Under the pieces are notes generated by a model. That model did not search any database and was not told where the DNA came from. It saw only the letters and a list, made by a program, of their open reading frames with translations. A stretch of DNA of 64,000 nucleotides, taken from assembly GCF_002706745.1 (NCBI RefSeq), contig NZ_CP017702.1, forward strand, positions 1,860,001 to 1,924,000, given 5' to 3'. A program made the translations under genes and the position numbers. The stretch is from Companilactobacillus farciminis KCTC 3681 = DSM 20184. GTDB lineage: Bacteria > Bacillota > Bacilli > Lactobacillales > Lactobacillaceae. Shown here one piece after another: positions 49,281 through 58,428 of this stretch. Positions within the stretch are counted from its first letter, which is position 1. Every line of letters begins with the position of its first letter.

Positions 49281-50708
49281 ATGATTTCAAAAAGTTTCCA
49301 AATTTTTAAAGTATCACTAGCTTTGTTAATCTTCTTTTTCGCTAGTGGTTTTACCGTTATCGGTCATCGTGGCGACCCCATCAATGCTCCAGAAGAAACC
49401 TTCGAAAGTATTAACAAAGCTTTTGACGAAGGTGCCGATTATGTTGAACTAGATATTCACGTTTCTAAAGACAACGTCTTAGTTATTTCGCATGACCGTG
49501 ATCTGGAAAGAGTTACCGGAACTTCGGCCATCGTTTCTCAACACAATTTCTCTGAGTTGTCACAATTGACTCAAAAAAATGGCGAACCGATCCACAGTCT
49601 GAATCAAGTCTTTGAGCATTACAAAAACAACCCTAAGGCTAAGTTCTTGATTGAAACTAAGAAAACCAAAAAAGGCAATCCTCAAAATATGGAAGAATTG
49701 TTGAAACAAGCTATCGATCAATATGGCATGCAAGACCGAGTCATGTTTCATTCCTTCTCCACTAAGAGTTTACAAAATGAAGCCGAATTGATGCCAAACA
49801 TCCTTCGGATTTTCATTGCTGGAACTATCAAGCGAGTTAACTTCGAAGTATTAAGCTACGTTACCGGGGTCAATCTTTCTTCAAAAATCATTACTCCAGA
49901 AATTATCAATACGATGCATTTCATGGGCAAAACTATCTATGCCTGGGATGAAATGAACGAAAGTCCCCAGAAGTGGAATACCTTGATCAATATGCCTATC
50001 GATGGCGTGGTCACTAACTACCCTGGAACTGGTAACGAATATCGTGAACTAAAAGATAAGTCTAAATCAGAAGCTCTCAATCAAAATGTCTACTACATGT
50101 CGACAAAATCTGAGCCTATCTACGAGAATCCTTATCGTTTAATCAAGACTAAAAAACGAGTCAATCCACTTGATGGCTATCACATCACTAACATCGTCAA
50201 AGTAAATGGCGAAAAATACGTTCAAGTTGGTGAGAATCAATTTGCCAATGCCACTGGCTTCAACTCCGAATACTCACTCAGTGATCTACGTCAATATTTC
50301 GGTGCCAAAGCTATCTACCGCAATCAACAACCGAATAACTTGCTCTACCAAGAACCAAATACTGACGTCATCAGCAACCGTCTCGAAGCTAACAAAGCAG
50401 AACGCATCTTGACGATTCAAAAAGTCGGCTCACAAACGTGGTTGAAATTAAAAGATGGCTGGATCAATGCCAAAAATGTCTTAATTCAATTGAATCCAAA
50501 CAACTACCTCGGCAACAATTCTGAAGAAAGCTATGAGAGTTTGCCTAAGGGTCAACGTCTTAAAAATATTGATTTACTAGAAAATATTTCTTTCGCCATG
50601 CCAACAAACGACCAATCGGTCCAAAACGCTGATTTAATCAGGGATTTTAATAATTCATTTATTAATTTCTCTGAAAATTTTGACAGCGATTCCATAAATG
50701 AGATATAG
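49281..50708 (+). CDS. Exported glycerophosphodiester phosphodiesterase with C-terminal surface domain
   Basis: 475 residues. Signal or anchor helix at 5-25. GDPD domain at about 26-255: GHRGDP, APEETFES, ELDIHVSKDNVLVISHD give the catalytic His and metal ligands. Residues about 270-440 hold two repeats of about 60-70 residues starting VYYMSTKSEPIYEN and AIYRNQQPNNLLYQEPNT, like SLAP or SH3-type wall-binding modules of lactobacillar exoproteins. Would release glycerol-3-phosphate from deacylated lipids or teichoic acid at the cell surface. Confidence 0.85.
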   Translation: MISKSFQIFKVSLALLIFFFASGFTVIGHRGDPINAPEETFESINKAFDEGADYVELDIHVSKDNVLVISHDRDLERVTGTSAIVSQHNFSELSQLTQKNGEPIHSLNQVFEHYKNNPKAKFLIETKKTKKGNPQNMEELLKQAIDQYGMQDRVMFHSFSTKSLQNEAELMPNILRIFIAGTIKRVNFEVLSYVTGVNLSSKIITPEIINTMHFMGKTIYAWDEMNESPQKWNTLINMPIDGVVTNYPGTGNEYRELKDKSKSEALNQNVYYMSTKSEPIYENPYRLIKTKKRVNPLDGYHITNIVKVNGEKYVQVGENQFANATGFNSEYSLSDLRQYFGAKAIYRNQQPNNLLYQEPNTDVISNRLEANKAERILTIQKVGSQTWLKLKDGWINAKNVLIQLNPNNYLGNNSEESYESLPKGQRLKNIDLLENISFAMPTNDQSVQNADLIRDFNNSFINFSENFDSDSINEI

Positions 50709-50775
50709 ACCGATTAGCCTTTAAGCTCAACCTTTGGTAAAATGAAAAAAACTTCATGTGGAGGTCATAGAAAAT

Positions 50776-52173
50776 ATGTCGATAGATTGGGAGAAAGAGG
50801 TTGCACATCGTTCAGATGAATTGATCAACGATCTTTCTGAATTAGTAAGTATTGATAGTTCTAGAGATACAGAACACAAGACTAGCGATTTTCCACTAGG
50901 TCCTGGACCAGCGAAAGCTCTTCAAACATTCTTACACTTTGCAGACCGTGATGGTTTCAAAACTAAGAATGTCGATAACTTGGCTGGAAGAATTGAACTA
51001 GGTGACAGCGATGATGCCATTGCTATTTTGTCACACGTGGACGTCGTTCCTGAAGGACCAGGTTGGGAGACTAATCCTTTTGAACCCGTAATTAAAGACG
51101 GTAACTTTTATGCTCGTGGTGCCAGTGATGATAAAGGCCCTGGCCTTGCTGCCTACTACGCTATGAAAATCATCAAGGAATTGGCTTTGCCTACATCTAA
51201 GAGTGTGCAATTGATTCTGGGGACTGATGAAGAAAGCGAATGGGTCGGCATCAATCACTACATGGAAAAAGAAACCATGCCTGAAACTGGATTTTCACCT
51301 GATGCTGAATTTCCTGCCATCAATGGTGAAAAAGGAATCGTCTCATTTAGAGTTAACTTCCCTACACCAACAATCGGTTTAGTTAAGAAGTTCGAAGCTG
51401 GAATCAGACCTAACATGGTTCCTCAAAACGCTGATTGCCAAATCAATCTTGCAAATATCAGTGCTGACGATTTGAAAGCTAAGTTCAATGATTTCTTAGC
51501 TGCTAACAAAGAAATCAAAGGTAGTCTAGAAATCAACGATGATGTTGCCGAAGTAAGAATTATCGGTAAAGGTGCACATGCTATGGAACCATTCAATGGT
51601 ATCAATGCCGCCACTTATTTAGCATCATTCTTAGTAACATTAGACTTAAATGACAGTGAAAAGCTTTACTTCTCATTCATTGCTAATGACTTACATTTAG
51701 ACTTTGCCGGCAAACATCTTGGCATTGCTAATACTGACGCTGTTATGGGTGATTTGACACTTTCACCTAACATCTACGAATACGATGAAAACAAAGCTAA
51801 TATCTTGTTAAACATTCGTTATCCTAAAGGTGACACTGGTGATACTTTGACTGAAAAAATCAACAATCACCTACCAGAAAATGTCACTGCCGTTATCGAA
51901 GGGCACAATCAATTGCCACACTTCGTCGATGCTGACGATCCATTGGTTCAAGCTTTAGTTGGAGCTTATCGTGATCATACAGGTGACGACACAGAACCAT
52001 TTACCGTTGGTGGTGGAACTTACGGTCGTATTCTAAAACACGGAATTGCCTACGGTGCTATGTTCCCTGGTGATGAAAATGTTATGCATCAACCTAATGA
52101 ATATATTAATATCGATAAATTATTGAAGTCGACTGCCATTTACGCCGACGCCATTTATCGCCTAATTAAGTAA
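50776..52173 (+). CDS. pepV: Dipeptidase PepV
   Basis: 465 residues from the ATG at 50776, with GGAGGT 10 nt upstream; the in-frame GTG at 50758 overlaps that site. M20 zinc peptidase: LSHVDVVPEGPGW, YARGASDDKGPG, GTDEESEW, DAEFPAINGEKG and the C-terminal zinc His in FPGDENVMHQPNEY. Cleaves dipeptides with broad specificity in the cytoplasm, the last step of peptide use in lactobacilli. Confidence 0.97.
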   Translation: MSIDWEKEVAHRSDELINDLSELVSIDSSRDTEHKTSDFPLGPGPAKALQTFLHFADRDGFKTKNVDNLAGRIELGDSDDAIAILSHVDVVPEGPGWETNPFEPVIKDGNFYARGASDDKGPGLAAYYAMKIIKELALPTSKSVQLILGTDEESEWVGINHYMEKETMPETGFSPDAEFPAINGEKGIVSFRVNFPTPTIGLVKKFEAGIRPNMVPQNADCQINLANISADDLKAKFNDFLAANKEIKGSLEINDDVAEVRIIGKGAHAMEPFNGINAATYLASFLVTLDLNDSEKLYFSFIANDLHLDFAGKHLGIANTDAVMGDLTLSPNIYEYDENKANILLNIRYPKGDTGDTLTEKINNHLPENVTAVIEGHNQLPHFVDADDPLVQALVGAYRDHTGDDTEPFTVGGGTYGRILKHGIAYGAMFPGDENVMHQPNEYINIDKLLKSTAIYADAIYRLIK

Positions 52174-52178
52174 AACTA

Positions 52179-52217
52179 AAAAGTTCTGTTGGACATAATT
52201 TCGACAGAACTTTTTTT
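52179..52217 (+). terminator. pepV terminator
   Basis: 11-bp arms (52179-52189 / 52204-52214) followed by a T run, just after the pepV stop. Confidence 0.9.
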
Positions 52218-52288
52218 GTTTTTACACTTCTAAATCGATTTTATTATATAATTACGGTATGTAACTTTTTAAGGGAGCTTATTTTAAA

Positions 52289-55057
52289 GTGAAAAATTTA
52301 TGGAATAGCATCGTCAACAGCTTCAAAAGTATTAAAAGCTGGTCCGACTTTGCTAAAAAAGCTAATCTAACGATTGAAGTTATTCGCCGAATTATTCTCT
52401 ATTCCATTGCTGGGATTTTGATTCTTTTGAGTTTAGCTATCGGTCTTGGTACAGGTTACGTATCTGCTTTGACGAGTCAAGTCGAAGTACCTACTAAACA
52501 AGAAATGAAATCAGAACTTCAAGACGTGAACAATTCTGCCACGCTATACTTTAGTGATGGTTCTAAGGTCGATAATTTACAAAAAGACCTTCAAGGTAAG
52601 AAAATTTCATTATCTGAAATGTCGCCTTATTTGAAAAAAGCCATTGTAGCTACCGAAGATAGTGACTTTTATCGTCATAAGGGTGTCGTTCCTAAGTCTA
52701 TTTTTAGAGCTATTATTTCTGACGTTACCGGAATCGGTGCTCAAACTGGTGGTTCAACTTTGACTCAACAAACAGTTAAGATGCAGATGTTATCATCTGA
52801 AACTACTTGGAAACGTAAAGCAGTCGAAATTTTCTTAGCTATGCGTGTCGATAAATACTTCTCTAAGGAAGAAATTCTAGAGGATTATTTAAACGCCGCA
52901 ACCTTTGGTGCTAATAACAAAGGACAAAATATTCAAGGTGTCCAAGCTGCTGCTAAAGGTCTCTTTGGTAAAAATGCTTCTGACTTGAATATTGCCGAAT
53001 CAGCTTTTATCGCTGGTTTGCCACAAAGTCCCTCGGTCTATACACCTTATAATCGTGTCGTCTCAGAAACAAACGGTACTACACAACGTGGTACTTTCAA
53101 AGAAGACATGAGCCTTGGTATGAAACGTAAAGATATCGTTCTTTATCGAATGTATCGTGACAAACAAATTACTGAAGCTCAATACAACAGCGCCAAAAAA
53201 TTTGACTTGAAAAAAGATTTCCTAAAGCCAGCTAAAGCTAGTTCTAAAGAAATCAAGTATGGCTACATCTACAATCTCTTGACTGAACAAACAAGAACTA
53301 TTTTGATGAAACGGTTGGCCAAAAGCGATGGTGTCAAATACAGTGATGTCAAAAAGGATAAAAACCTTTACGAAAGATATTACACACAAGCCAATACCGA
53401 ATTGCACAACAAGAATTACAAGATTCACAGTACGATCGACAAGAAACTTTATGTAGCAATGAACGAACAAGCTCAACAATTCAAAGGTAATCTAGGAACA
53501 ACTCATACTGGTTCAGGAACTGATGCTAATACTGGTAAAACTGTTAAAGTATCAGAACCTGTTCAAAACGGTTCAGTTCTACTAGATAACAAGACTGGTC
53601 AAGTACTTTCCTTTGTTGGTGGGGTCAACTTTAAGAAATCTCAATTGAACCACGCCTTTAGTACGCAGAGATCTCCTGGTTCATCAATCAAGCCTTTGAT
53701 TACTTTTGCTCCAGCGATTGAAAATGGTCTTATCGGTTCACAAACAATGTTGGCCGATTTCAAGACAAGTTTTAAGAAGTACGCTCCAACTGATTACGGC
53801 GAAACAATTCAAAATCGTTTTGTTTCTGCTCGTGAGACATTGGAAGAATCATACAATATTCCTTCAGTTAACTTGTACAACTATTTGAGACAACAAGGTG
53901 TCAGTTCGAAGAAATACATGTCGAAGATGGGTATCGATTTAAGCAATAAGGAATACAACCAATTAGGTATTACCTTAGGTGGTACTGAAAATGGTGTCAC
54001 AGTACTCCAACAAGCTAGTGCTTTCTCTACTTTTGCCAATAAAGGTGTCCACGTTGATCCTTATGTTGTCAAAAGCATTACAGATCCAACTGGCAAGACT
54101 GTTTACAAGCACAAGGGTTCAAAGACCCGCGTCTTCTCTAAACAAACTTCTTATATCATTAAGAACATGCTTCACGGAGTTGTTACTAAAGGTACTGCTT
54201 CTGCTCTCTCTTACGAAGCTAACTTCAATACGAAGAACCTCTTTGGTAAAACTGGTACATCAAATAACTATCGTGATAACTGGTTCATTGGAAGTACCGA
54301 TGGTATGACTTTAGCATCATGGATTGGATACGATAACTTCTATCATGATAATTACAACCTCGCAAGTAACTCAACTGATATCAACCAAGAACTTTGGTCT
54401 CGTATGGCTAACTCCTTGTACGAAGAAGATAAATCAGTCTTCAACGTCAATAAGTCATTCAAGAAACCTAGTGGCGTTAAGTCTTACAAGGTCGACAAAG
54501 AAACTGGTACTTACACTGGTTCAATTGAGTACAACGGTATAACAACTAAGGTAAATCAACACACAACCAACTCGCTATACTATAAGGGTCGTCCTGAAGC
54601 GATGTCTTACAATAACTTCGCTATTGGTGGTAAATCTAAGAATTACAAATTATTCTGGGATCACTACTTCGGACGTAGCAACGGTTATTCAGTGGTTAAG
54701 CAATTAGGTGAAAATACTAAATCAGCTAATGAACTAGCCAACGAAAATGGTAGCGGCAGAACTTCTGGTTTTAGCAACAGTACTAATAGCAACGAGTCTT
54801 CTGAAGTCACAACTAGTTCAACTACAACGAGATCAAGAACTACTAACTCAAGTACTACTAGTGGTACTACTGAAACTGGTACTGGATCAGGAACTGGTTC
54901 CGGTTCTGGTTCAAGCTCTGGATCTAGTTCAAACTCTAATTCCAATTCAAGTACCGAATTAGAAACTGGTGGCAGCTCTAGTCAAGAATCTAGTGGTTCA
55001 ACTGGCGATACTGTGACTGGCAACATCGAAACTGGTACTGGTTCTACAGAAAATTAA
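52289..55057 (+). CDS. Class A penicillin-binding protein PBP1A
   Basis: 922 residues, GTG start with AAGGGAG upstream. Cytoplasmic N-terminus, membrane helix at about 33-58, transglycosylase GT51 domain (EDSDFYRHKG, GGSTLTQQTVKM), transpeptidase domain with SxxK serine in SPGSSIKP, SxN in SYNIPSVN and KTGTSNNYRDNW. Polymerises and cross-links peptidoglycan. The last 110 residues are Ser/Thr/Gly/Asn-rich low complexity (GTGSGTGSGSGSS type), which may cross the wall. Confidence 0.95.
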   Translation: MKNLWNSIVNSFKSIKSWSDFAKKANLTIEVIRRIILYSIAGILILLSLAIGLGTGYVSALTSQVEVPTKQEMKSELQDVNNSATLYFSDGSKVDNLQKDLQGKKISLSEMSPYLKKAIVATEDSDFYRHKGVVPKSIFRAIISDVTGIGAQTGGSTLTQQTVKMQMLSSETTWKRKAVEIFLAMRVDKYFSKEEILEDYLNAATFGANNKGQNIQGVQAAAKGLFGKNASDLNIAESAFIAGLPQSPSVYTPYNRVVSETNGTTQRGTFKEDMSLGMKRKDIVLYRMYRDKQITEAQYNSAKKFDLKKDFLKPAKASSKEIKYGYIYNLLTEQTRTILMKRLAKSDGVKYSDVKKDKNLYERYYTQANTELHNKNYKIHSTIDKKLYVAMNEQAQQFKGNLGTTHTGSGTDANTGKTVKVSEPVQNGSVLLDNKTGQVLSFVGGVNFKKSQLNHAFSTQRSPGSSIKPLITFAPAIENGLIGSQTMLADFKTSFKKYAPTDYGETIQNRFVSARETLEESYNIPSVNLYNYLRQQGVSSKKYMSKMGIDLSNKEYNQLGITLGGTENGVTVLQQASAFSTFANKGVHVDPYVVKSITDPTGKTVYKHKGSKTRVFSKQTSYIIKNMLHGVVTKGTASALSYEANFNTKNLFGKTGTSNNYRDNWFIGSTDGMTLASWIGYDNFYHDNYNLASNSTDINQELWSRMANSLYEEDKSVFNVNKSFKKPSGVKSYKVDKETGTYTGSIEYNGITTKVNQHTTNSLYYKGRPEAMSYNNFAIGGKSKNYKLFWDHYFGRSNGYSVVKQLGENTKSANELANENGSGRTSGFSNSTNSNESSEVTTSSTTTRSRTTNSSTTSGTTETGTGSGTGSGSGSSSGSSSNSNSNSSTELETGGSSSQESSGSTGDTVTGNIETGTGSTEN

Positions 55058-55059
55058 TC

Positions 55060-55101
55060 TTATAACTCTAGTGGTCATTCGATCATTAGGGTTATTTTTT
55101 T
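55060..55101 (+). terminator. PBP1A terminator
   Basis: Hairpin with ATAACTCTA / TTAGGGTTAT arms and a seven-T run (55092-55098), starting 3 bp after the stop. Confidence 0.75.
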
Positions 55102-55157
55102 ACATTCACCAAAATGTGATAGAATTAGAGCGTTACTTTGATTTAAGGAGAAAATTT

Positions 55158-55457
55158 ATGTATTTTAGTCCAAGCTTTTTACAAAATACTTTATACATTG
55201 TCGCGGCAGTTTTGATTGTCTTTATTTTGACAGTGATTATTTACAAAATTAAACATAATATAAAAATTTGGGACAAGTCGATGACTCTTGCTATTGTCGT
55301 CTTGTTAAACACACTTTATTCGATCTTAGGTGGGTTTATTAACTTGCCTTACGAGTTGAGTTCTGTGGTCACTGGTGGTCTGTCATTGGTGGCTTTTGGC
55401 TATATTGTTGTTATCATTTGGGATTTGCACAAACAACGAAAAATTAGTGAAAAATAA
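55158..55457 (+). CDS. Small three-helix membrane protein
   Basis: 99 residues from the ATG at 55158, which has AAGGAG 9 nt upstream; earlier in-frame codons lie in the PBP1A terminator. Three hydrophobic segments (about 11-29, 42-60, 67-89) and a basic C-terminus. No family recognised. Between PBP1A and ccpA, closed by a shared terminator. Confidence 0.7.
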   Translation: MYFSPSFLQNTLYIVAAVLIVFILTVIIYKIKHNIKIWDKSMTLAIVVLLNTLYSILGGFINLPYELSSVVTGGLSLVAFGYIVVIIWDLHKQRKISEK

Positions 55458-55498
55458 AAAGCTTGCACTGCCTAATTAGGCAATACAAGCTTTATTTA
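55458..55498. terminator. Bidirectional terminator between the small membrane protein and ccpA
   Basis: Nested inverted repeat: AAAGCTTG / CAAGCTTT outside and TGCC-TAATTA-GGCA inside, with A and T runs at the ends. Confidence 0.8.
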
Positions 55499-55506
55499 AT
55501 TGCAAT

Positions 55507-56508
55507 TTATTTTGTTGAACCACGTTTTACAATGCTGTATGGCAACTTGATTGTGTTGTCATCGATTTGTTCTTGATTCATCATCTTAGTTAACAAACGC
55601 ATAGCAACCGCACCGATATCGTACAATGGTTCTTCGATTGAACTCATCTTTGGACGTGTAACTTCACAAAGGATTGTATCGTTACTTGTGATCAATTCGA
55701 AGTCATCAGGAATCTTAACGCCTGCTTTAACAGCTGAATTCAAAATACCTGAAGCCAACAAGTCATCTGTTACGTATGCTGCTGTGGCACCACTGCTGTG
55801 AACAGCATCCCAGATTGCTTCTCCGGCTCTGACTGAGTATTCTGCTTCAAAAACTAGGTTAGATGAGAAGTTAAGATGTGCTTTCTTCAAAGCCTTCTTG
55901 TAACCATCTAGTCTGTATTTTCCATCAATAGGATTTTCAAGACTTCCACCAACAAAGGCAATCTTCTTGTGACCATTTTGTGTTAATTGACCAACAACGC
56001 TAGCTACGGCATCAGTAAAATCAATGTTTACACTGGCACTTTCATTGTTCTTGTCAACTGATCCAGCCAAAACGATTGGTGTCTTTGAGTTTGCAAGGAT
56101 ACGTTTTAATTTCTTAGACAATTGCTTGCCCATGTAAATAAGTCCATCAACTTGCTTTGATAGTAAATTATTCAAGATTTGTTCTTCATCACCGACAGAT
56201 TCTTGTAAACTAGTCAAAATGATGTTGTATTTGTACATTGAAGCAACGTCATCAATACCTTTTGCTAGAGATGCAAAGTACAAGTTAGTAATATCTGGCA
56301 AAATTACTCCGATTGTTGTACTCTTCTTACTTGCAAGACCACGGGCTACCGCATTTGGACGATAATTCAAACGATCGATTACTTCCAAAACACGCTTTCT
56401 AGTTTCTTCCTTTACATTGGCGTTTCCGTTCACTACACGTGAAATAGTTGCCATTGAAACGTTGGCAGCCTCGGCTACGTCATAGATTGTTACTACTTTT
56501 TTCTCCAT
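55507..56508 (-). CDS. ccpA: Catabolite control protein A
   Basis: 333 residues, LacI/GalR family. HTH at 5-25 (TIYDVAEAANVSMATISRVV), hinge RPNAVARGLASKK, then the periplasmic-binding-like effector domain that meets HPr-Ser46-P. Master carbon regulator of Firmicutes, binding cre boxes. Divergent from pepQ, the classic lactobacillar layout. Its own -35 overlaps a cre box, so autoregulation is likely. Confidence 0.97.
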   Translation of the reverse strand: MEKKVVTIYDVAEAANVSMATISRVVNGNANVKEETRKRVLEVIDRLNYRPNAVARGLASKKSTTIGVILPDITNLYFASLAKGIDDVASMYKYNIILTSLQESVGDEEQILNNLLSKQVDGLIYMGKQLSKKLKRILANSKTPIVLAGSVDKNNESASVNIDFTDAVASVVGQLTQNGHKKIAFVGGSLENPIDGKYRLDGYKKALKKAHLNFSSNLVFEAEYSVRAGEAIWDAVHSSGATAAYVTDDLLASGILNSAVKAGVKIPDDFELITSNDTILCEVTRPKMSSIEEPLYDIGAVAMRLLTKMMNQEQIDDNTIKLPYSIVKRGSTK

Positions 56509-56550
56509 TAATATTCACTCTCTCAAACAATATTTTCATTAATTATCTCT

Positions 56551-56579
56551 AATTTATCAAAAAAGTTTACATTTTGCAA
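56551..56579 (-). promoter_or_regulatory. ccpA promoter
   Basis: Reverse strand: -35 TTGCAA (56574-56579), 17-bp spacer, -10 TAAATT (56551-56556). Confidence 0.65.
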
Positions 56580-56588
56580 GCGGTTTCT
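56574..56588 (+). promoter_or_regulatory. cre box between ccpA and pepQ
   Basis: TTGCAAGCGGTTTCT matches WTGNAANCGNWNNCW throughout. Its first six bases are the ccpA -35; it lies 55 bp upstream of the pepQ -10. CcpA bound here would repress ccpA and could activate or not affect pepQ. Confidence 0.8.
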
Positions 56589-56642
56589 AGTTTATTGTTG
56601 TATGTTTTCATATTTTTTCAAAAAGAAAATCATTTTCAATGC

Positions 56643-56648
56643 TATACT
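56643..56648 (+). promoter_or_regulatory. pepQ extended -10
   Basis: TGCTATACT, an extended -10, 31 bp before the pepQ start; no consensus -35. Confidence 0.55.
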
Positions 56649-56679
56649 ATTATAAATATTAACGTAAAGGAGCATTTTC

Positions 56680-57780
56680 ATGAAGAAACAATTATTAGCA
56701 CTACAAGAATATTTAGCACAAAATGGACTTGATGCAGCTTATGTTTCAAATCCAAACGACATTCACTATTTTACCGGTTTTTACAGTGATCCGGTAGAAC
56801 GAATTCTTGCACTTTTAGTTTTCCCTGACAAAGATCCTTTTGTCTTCGCCCCTCAACTTGAAGTTGAAGCTGTCAAAGAAGTCGGTTGGGATAAAGATGT
56901 TTTCGGATATCTTGACCATGAAGATCCATTTGCTTTAATGGCTGGTCACATCAAAGACGTTGCTGGCAGTCCTGTTAAATGGGCCATCGAAAAAGATGAC
57001 ATGTCCGTTCAAAAACTCGAAGCTTTGACTAACCAATTCCCAGACGCAACTTTCCCAGTTAACCTTTCTCGTTACATGGAAAATGCTAAGTTGATCAAAA
57101 CTCCTGAAGAAATCGAAGAATTAAAAGCCGCTGGTGCTGAAGCTGACTATGCCTTCTCAGTAGCTTTCAATGCTATCAAAGAAGGACGTACCGAACAAGA
57201 AATCGTTGCCGAAATCGAATATGCAATGATGAAAAAAGGCGTTATGCACATGAGTTTTGACACAATCGTTCAAGCCGGTGCCAACGCTGCTAATCCACAC
57301 GGTGGTCCGGAAAAGAATCCCGTTAAAAAAGATGAATTGATCCTGTTTGACCTTGGTACAGTTCACAACGGCTATATCAGTGATGCATCTAGAACCGTAG
57401 CTTTCGGCCAACCTGACGCAAAATCACTCGACATCTATAAAGTAGACCTAGAAGCTCAATACGCTGCTATGGACGCTGCTAAACCCGGTATTACAGCTGC
57501 TGAATTAGACAAAGTTGCTCGTGATATCATTACTAAAGCTGGCTATGGTGAATACTTCATCCACAGACTAGGCCACGGTATGGGAACTTCAGAACACGAA
57601 TTCCCTTCAATCATGGAAGGAAATGACATGGTTCTAAAACCAGGCATGTGCTTCTCCATTGAACCCGGAATCTACATTCCAAATGTTGCCGGCGTAAGAA
57701 TCGAAGACTGTGTTTACATCACTGAAGATGGCTGCGAACCATTCACACATACAAGTAAAGAATTGAAATATATTAAATAA
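56680..57780 (+). CDS. pepQ: Xaa-Pro dipeptidase PepQ
   Basis: 366 residues, M24 metallopeptidase. N-terminal creatinase-like domain (to about 130), then pita-bread domain with metal ligands in LFDLGTVHNGYISDASR, HRLGHGMGTSEHEFP, FSIEPGIYIP and GVRIEDCVYI. Splits X-Pro dipeptides in the cytoplasm. AAAGGAGC lies 7 nt upstream of ATG. Divergent from ccpA. Confidence 0.97.
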   Translation: MKKQLLALQEYLAQNGLDAAYVSNPNDIHYFTGFYSDPVERILALLVFPDKDPFVFAPQLEVEAVKEVGWDKDVFGYLDHEDPFALMAGHIKDVAGSPVKWAIEKDDMSVQKLEALTNQFPDATFPVNLSRYMENAKLIKTPEEIEELKAAGAEADYAFSVAFNAIKEGRTEQEIVAEIEYAMMKKGVMHMSFDTIVQAGANAANPHGGPEKNPVKKDELILFDLGTVHNGYISDASRTVAFGQPDAKSLDIYKVDLEAQYAAMDAAKPGITAAELDKVARDIITKAGYGEYFIHRLGHGMGTSEHEFPSIMEGNDMVLKPGMCFSIEPGIYIPNVAGVRIEDCVYITEDGCEPFTHTSKELKYIK

Positions 57781-57796
57781 TTCATAAATATATAAG

Positions 57797-57844
57797 AGAC
57801 ATTACAGGAATTGTATTATTAGATTCTAGTAATGTCTTTTTTTG
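57797..57844 (+). terminator. pepQ terminator
   Basis: Arms AGACATTAC / GTAATGTCT (57797-57805 / 57829-57837) with a T run after the right arm. Confidence 0.85.
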
Positions 57845-57847
57845 ATG

Positions 57848-57880
57848 AAAAAAACCTTGCTAGAACTTCTTCCAGCAAGG
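57848..57880 (-). terminator. Reverse-strand terminator
   Basis: 11-bp arms (57855-57865 / 57870-57880, one wobble) with reverse-strand T run. First terminator after the DUF948-YtxH genes, so their transcript would include the 146-bp structured element. Confidence 0.85.
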
Positions 57881-57960
57881 CTAAAATTTTAATTTTATAC
57901 GTTATTTAATAAAAATCTGTCTAACTCCATAAAAATAAAAACTGCAATTTAGTCGGGAGC

Positions 57961-58106
57961 AAAAGCTCTGTGATGGCTCAGCCGCCATATTATTCTAAGC
58001 GATTTATCGCTTAGAATAAGACCAATCTTGAAGGCCTTGCCCGAATTTGGGCTTAGCAAGGGCTCCAAGTTGTGTCGGCAGCGTTCCAGCCAATCACAGA
58101 GCTTTT
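57961..58106. other. 146-bp cloverleaf-like structured element
   Basis: The ends form an 18-bp closing stem (57961-57978 / 58088-58106, one bulge). Inside are a second stem GCCGCC / GGCAGC (57981-57986 / 58077-58082), a hairpin with perfect 14-bp arms (57990-58003 / 58006-58019) and a second hairpin (58027-58069). Together they form a three-way junction. No ORF fits it, no T run follows. It could be a non-coding RNA, a 3'-UTR structure, or a small mobile palindromic repeat (MITE-like). Strand unknown; noticeably more GC-rich than its flanks. Confidence 0.65.
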
Positions 58107-58132
58107 GTGGACGACGGCATTCTTATCCGAAA

Positions 58133-58426
58133 CTACTCTTCGTTGTTCAAATCATCTTCATCAAAAACAATATCAGAAGTATCTTCGTCCTCTTTGATCT
58201 TATCAACAGTAGAAGCCATGTGATCTTTCAAAGCATCTGTCTTCTCGTTGAAATGATCAACTAAATCATTATTGTTAAGACCAACGCCTCCATTATTGAA
58301 ATCGCTGCGAATAGTATTGATATTTTCTAGTAATTTTTGACCTGACTCGCTAGTTAAATATTTAGAGGCAGCATATCCTGATGCACAACCCAAGGCTAGG
58401 CCTAGTAAAAAGTGATTATTTTTCAT
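58133..58426 (-). CDS. YtxH-like small envelope protein
   Basis: 97 residues. N-terminal glycine-rich helix FLLGLALGCASGYAASKYL, then an acidic amphipathic region. Resembles YtxH-type general stress proteins. Separated by 2 bp from the DUF948 gene, with which it commonly pairs. Confidence 0.72.
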   Translation of the reverse strand: MKNNHFLLGLALGCASGYAASKYLTSESGQKLLENINTIRSDFNNGGVGLNNNDLVDHFNEKTDALKDHMASTVDKIKEDEDTSDIVFDEDDLNNEE

Positions 58427-58428
58427 AA

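Noticed and set aside
54685..54962. Overlapping frames on both strands at the end of PBP1A
   Set aside because: They come from the low-complexity Ser/Thr/Gly tail.
57961..58106. 6S RNA, tmRNA or T-box as identity of the structured element
   Set aside because: 6S is a single long rod with a central bubble, tmRNA needs a tRNA-like end and tag frame, and T-boxes carry the TGGNACCGCG-type motif and a terminator. None of these is present.
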